Assembly: GCA_002309345.1 (NCBI GenBank)
Contig: DBWZ01000085.1
Span: 1-7,094 of the forward strand
Source: Pseudobutyrivibrio sp. UBA1225
GTDB lineage: Bacteria; Bacillota; Clostridia; Lachnospirales; Lachnospiraceae
Length of the DNA: 7,094 nt
Direction: 5' to 3'
A program made the translations under genes and the position numbers. The notes beneath the pieces are model-generated. The model searched no databases and was not told where the DNA came from. It worked only from the letters and a program-made list of their open reading frames with translations. Every line of letters begins with the position of its first letter. Within the stretch, counting starts at the first letter, position 1. Positions 5,473 to 7,094 of this stretch are shown here, piece after piece.

Positions 5473-6534
5473 TTAAATAACAATTGCTTCCTCTGCAATT
5501 GAACTGTTAATTAAAAGAGAAACTTCGTCATTTGTAACTACATACAATCTGTATATGAATACAAAAACTTCCTCTCCAATCTCCACTGCTGGATCATTAA
5601 TGCTTCTAATAGCTGAAATAAGATTGCCGTGGATTCTTGTTTTTACTTCCAAGTTGCTTCCTCTGAAAATAATGTCTTCGACGATTGCTTCCTCAGCAGA
5701 TTTTTCAAACTGAAGACTCTCGCCCTTTTTGAAGATACTTACAAATTCTGGTCTAATAAAAGAAGTTTGATTCTCATCTTCCTTTTCAAAGCACTTGAAT
5801 TCATCAAAATTTTTAACCTCTGTTGACTGTCCAATGAACTGAGCTACAAATGGTGTAGCTGGATTCTTATAAAGTTCCTGAGGTGTGCCAGTCTGCTCAA
5901 CTCTACCCTGATTTGTAACTATGATTTCATCAGCTACTTCTATAGCTTCATCCTGATCATGGGTTACAAAAATACTTGTTATGTTAAGCTTTGTAATCAT
6001 CTGTCTAAGCCATGAACGAAGTTCCAGACGTACCTTTGCATCGATTGCCGCAAAAGGCTCATCCAAAAGCAAAATCTGAGGATTTGGGGCAAGAGCTCTT
6101 GCAAATGCCACTCTCTGTCTCTGACCACCAGATAGCTGACTTGGAAATCTTTTCTCAAGACCAGAACAACCAATTAAATCTAGCAATTCTGTTACTCGCT
6201 CTTTTATCTCATTTTCTGGAGTCTTTTTAACCCTAAGACCAAATGCGATATTGTCATATACAGTCATGTATCTAAAAAGTGCGTAGCTTTGGAATACGAA
6301 ACCTATTCCTCGCTCACTTCCTGGAACATCATTGACCACTTTCCCATCGATAACTATTTCTCCTGAATCAGGATTCTCAAGACCAGCAATCATCCTGAGG
6401 ATTGTTGTCTTTCCACTTCCTGATGGGCCAAGCAATGCCACAAGTTTGCCTTTCTCAATAGAAATATTTATATCCTTTGATGCATGAAATTTTTTAAAAT
6501 GCTTATTTATATCGTGAAGCTCTACATATGCCAT
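5473..6534 (-). CDS. cysA: Sulfate/thiosulfate ABC transporter ATP-binding protein
   Basis: This is the ATPase that powers sulfate (and possibly thiosulfate) uptake, working as a dimer on the inner face of the membrane with the CysT/CysW permeases. In the 353-aa protein Walker A is GPSGSGKTT at 36-44, the Q-loop glutamine is Q82, the signature LSGGQRQR is at 134-141, Walker B ILLLDEP at 154-160, the D-loop reads AAID at 162-165 (ALD in many homologues), and the switch histidine is H192 in VTHDQDEA. Residues about 240-353 form the C-terminal regulatory/TOBE-like part. The length is near the family's usual value of about 350-365 aa. The ATG at 6534 has AAGGGTGA upstream and follows cysW by 14 bp. 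Sulfate specificity rests on the adjoining cysW-type permease and the sulfate-activation genes; the ATPase alone could also be read as a polyamine, phosphonate or iron-type CysA/PotA family member. Confidence 0.93.
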   Translation of the reverse strand: MAYVELHDINKHFKKFHASKDINISIEKGKLVALLGPSGSGKTTILRMIAGLENPDSGEIVIDGKVVNDVPGSERGIGFVFQSYALFRYMTVYDNIAFGLRVKKTPENEIKERVTELLDLIGCSGLEKRFPSQLSGGQRQRVAFARALAPNPQILLLDEPFAAIDAKVRLELRSWLRQMITKLNITSIFVTHDQDEAIEVADEIIVTNQGRVEQTGTPQELYKNPATPFVAQFIGQSTEVKNFDEFKCFEKEDENQTSFIRPEFVSIFKKGESLQFEKSAEEAIVEDIIFRGSNLEVKTRIHGNLISAIRSINDPAVEIGEEVFVFIYRLYVVTNDEVSLLINSSIAEEAIVI

Positions 6535-6548
6535 AATTTATTCACCCT

Positions 6549-7094
6549 TTACTTATTTAAATCCAACTCCTTCTTGCCTTTCTTTTCAATCACAAGACGA
6601 AGTATCAATACAACAATTGCCAGTACAACTAAAATTGAAGAAGCTGCAAAAGCTCCTGTGAAATCATATCCCTGATACAAAAGCTCAATGTACAGTGGAA
6701 GTGTGTTGGTCTTGCCTCTCAAGTGTCCTGAGAGAACAGATACAGCGCCAAACTCTCCCATGGCTCTGGCTGTACAAAGGACTACTCCATATAAAAGAGC
6801 CCACTTGATATGAGGAAATGTTACCTTCTTGAAAATATGAAAAGTACCTGCTCCCATTAATGCAGCCGCCTCCTCCTCATCACTTCCCTGGGCTGATAGA
6901 ACCGGAATTAACTCGCGGGAAATAAATGGGAAAGTGACAAATATTGTTGCAAGGACAATACCAGGAACCGCAAATATAATCTGTATTCCATAGGAATCCA
7001 AAATCGGATATAAGAAACTCTGTCTTCCAAATGTAAGAACATATATAAGACCTGCTATAATCGGAGATACGGTTACAGGCAAATCAATAAATGT
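6549..7094 (-). CDS. cysW: Sulfate ABC transporter permease CysW, C-terminal part (5' end outside window)
   Basis: This integral membrane subunit forms, with CysT, the channel for sulfate. The frame is open through position 7094, so only the last 181 residues are present (E. coli CysW is about 291 aa). It closely follows CysW over TFIDLPVTVSPIIAGLIYVL, FAVPGIVLATIFVTFPF, RELIPVLSAQGS, ALLYGVVL, ARAMGEFGAVSVLSG and LPLYIELLYQGY. The ABC permease EAA loop, which contacts CysA, is EEEAAALMGAGTFHIFKKVTFP. Hydrophobic helices lie around the VSPIIAGLIYVLTF segment, the GIVLATIFVTFPF segment, near the ALLYGVVL segment, and at the end (SILVVLAIVVLILRLVI), followed by a lysine-rich cytoplasmic tail. 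A TTG at 7082 lies inside the conserved region and is not the start. The gene leads into cysA and presumably follows cysT upstream. Confidence 0.94.
   Translation of the reverse strand, partial: TFIDLPVTVSPIIAGLIYVLTFGRQSFLYPILDSYGIQIIFAVPGIVLATIFVTFPFISRELIPVLSAQGSDEEEAAALMGAGTFHIFKKVTFPHIKWALLYGVVLCTARAMGEFGAVSVLSGHLRGKTNTLPLYIELLYQGYDFTGAFAASSILVVLAIVVLILRLVIEKKGKKELDLNK

Noticed and set aside
7080..7082. TTG as the start of the permease gene
   Set aside because: The open frame continues to the window edge with conserved CysW sequence (TFID before LPVTVSP), so this is an internal leucine codon.
1..7094. Mobile elements, CRISPR arrays, tRNA or rRNA genes
   Set aside because: No transposase or integrase, terminal repeats, regularly spaced repeats or RNA-gene sequences were seen; the only exact tandem-type repeat noticed is the two-copy nonamer at 804-830.

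Overview
The window looks like part of a chromosomal sulfate-assimilation locus from a low-G+C, anaerobic Firmicute. The A+T-rich codon use, strong AGGAGG-type ribosome sites, some GTG/TTG starts and the gene content (CysDN with an AprBA-like reductase and no CysH) fit a clostridial, probably Lachnospiraceae-like, genome. That placement is inference from style and gene content, not from a search. Every real gene is on the minus strand, so transcription runs from position 7094 towards position 1.

In transcription order the layout is: the 3' part of a sulfate ABC permease (cysW, 7094-6549, cut by the window edge); its ATPase (cysA, 6534-5473); a flavoprotein of the adenylylsulfate (APS) reductase alpha family (aprA-like, 5461-3731); its small 2x[4Fe-4S] partner (aprB-like, 3734-3423); sulfate adenylyltransferase subunit 2 (cysD, 3409-2504); and the GTPase subunit of the same enzyme (cysN, 2503-869). 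These six genes are 14 bp apart or less, abut, or overlap, so they read as one operon. Its promoter, and probably cysT and a sulfate-binding protein, lie beyond position 7094. Together they would import sulfate, activate it to APS with GTP-driven CysDN, and reduce APS directly to sulfite without passing through PAPS. No sulfite reductase is in the window.

A 139-bp gap (730-868) follows cysN and is the only sizeable non-coding stretch. It holds a hairpin just after the cysN stop, a striking direct-repeat/palindrome element, a good sigma-A-type promoter, an inverted repeat over the predicted transcription start, and a strong ribosome site. It leads into a PLP-dependent O-acetylhomoserine/O-acetylserine sulfhydrylase (metY-like, 729 to beyond position 1), which would fix the sulfide produced by the pathway. 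This gene seems to be a separately regulated unit.

The most noteworthy points are: (1) CysN carries a C-terminal extension that looks like a shrunken APS-kinase (CysC) domain with its P-loop destroyed, which makes sense in a pathway that reduces APS rather than PAPS; (2) a compact AprBA pair of dissimilatory type is used in an assimilation operon; (3) the metY control region is densely structured. No mobile elements, CRISPR arrays, tRNAs or rRNAs were seen.
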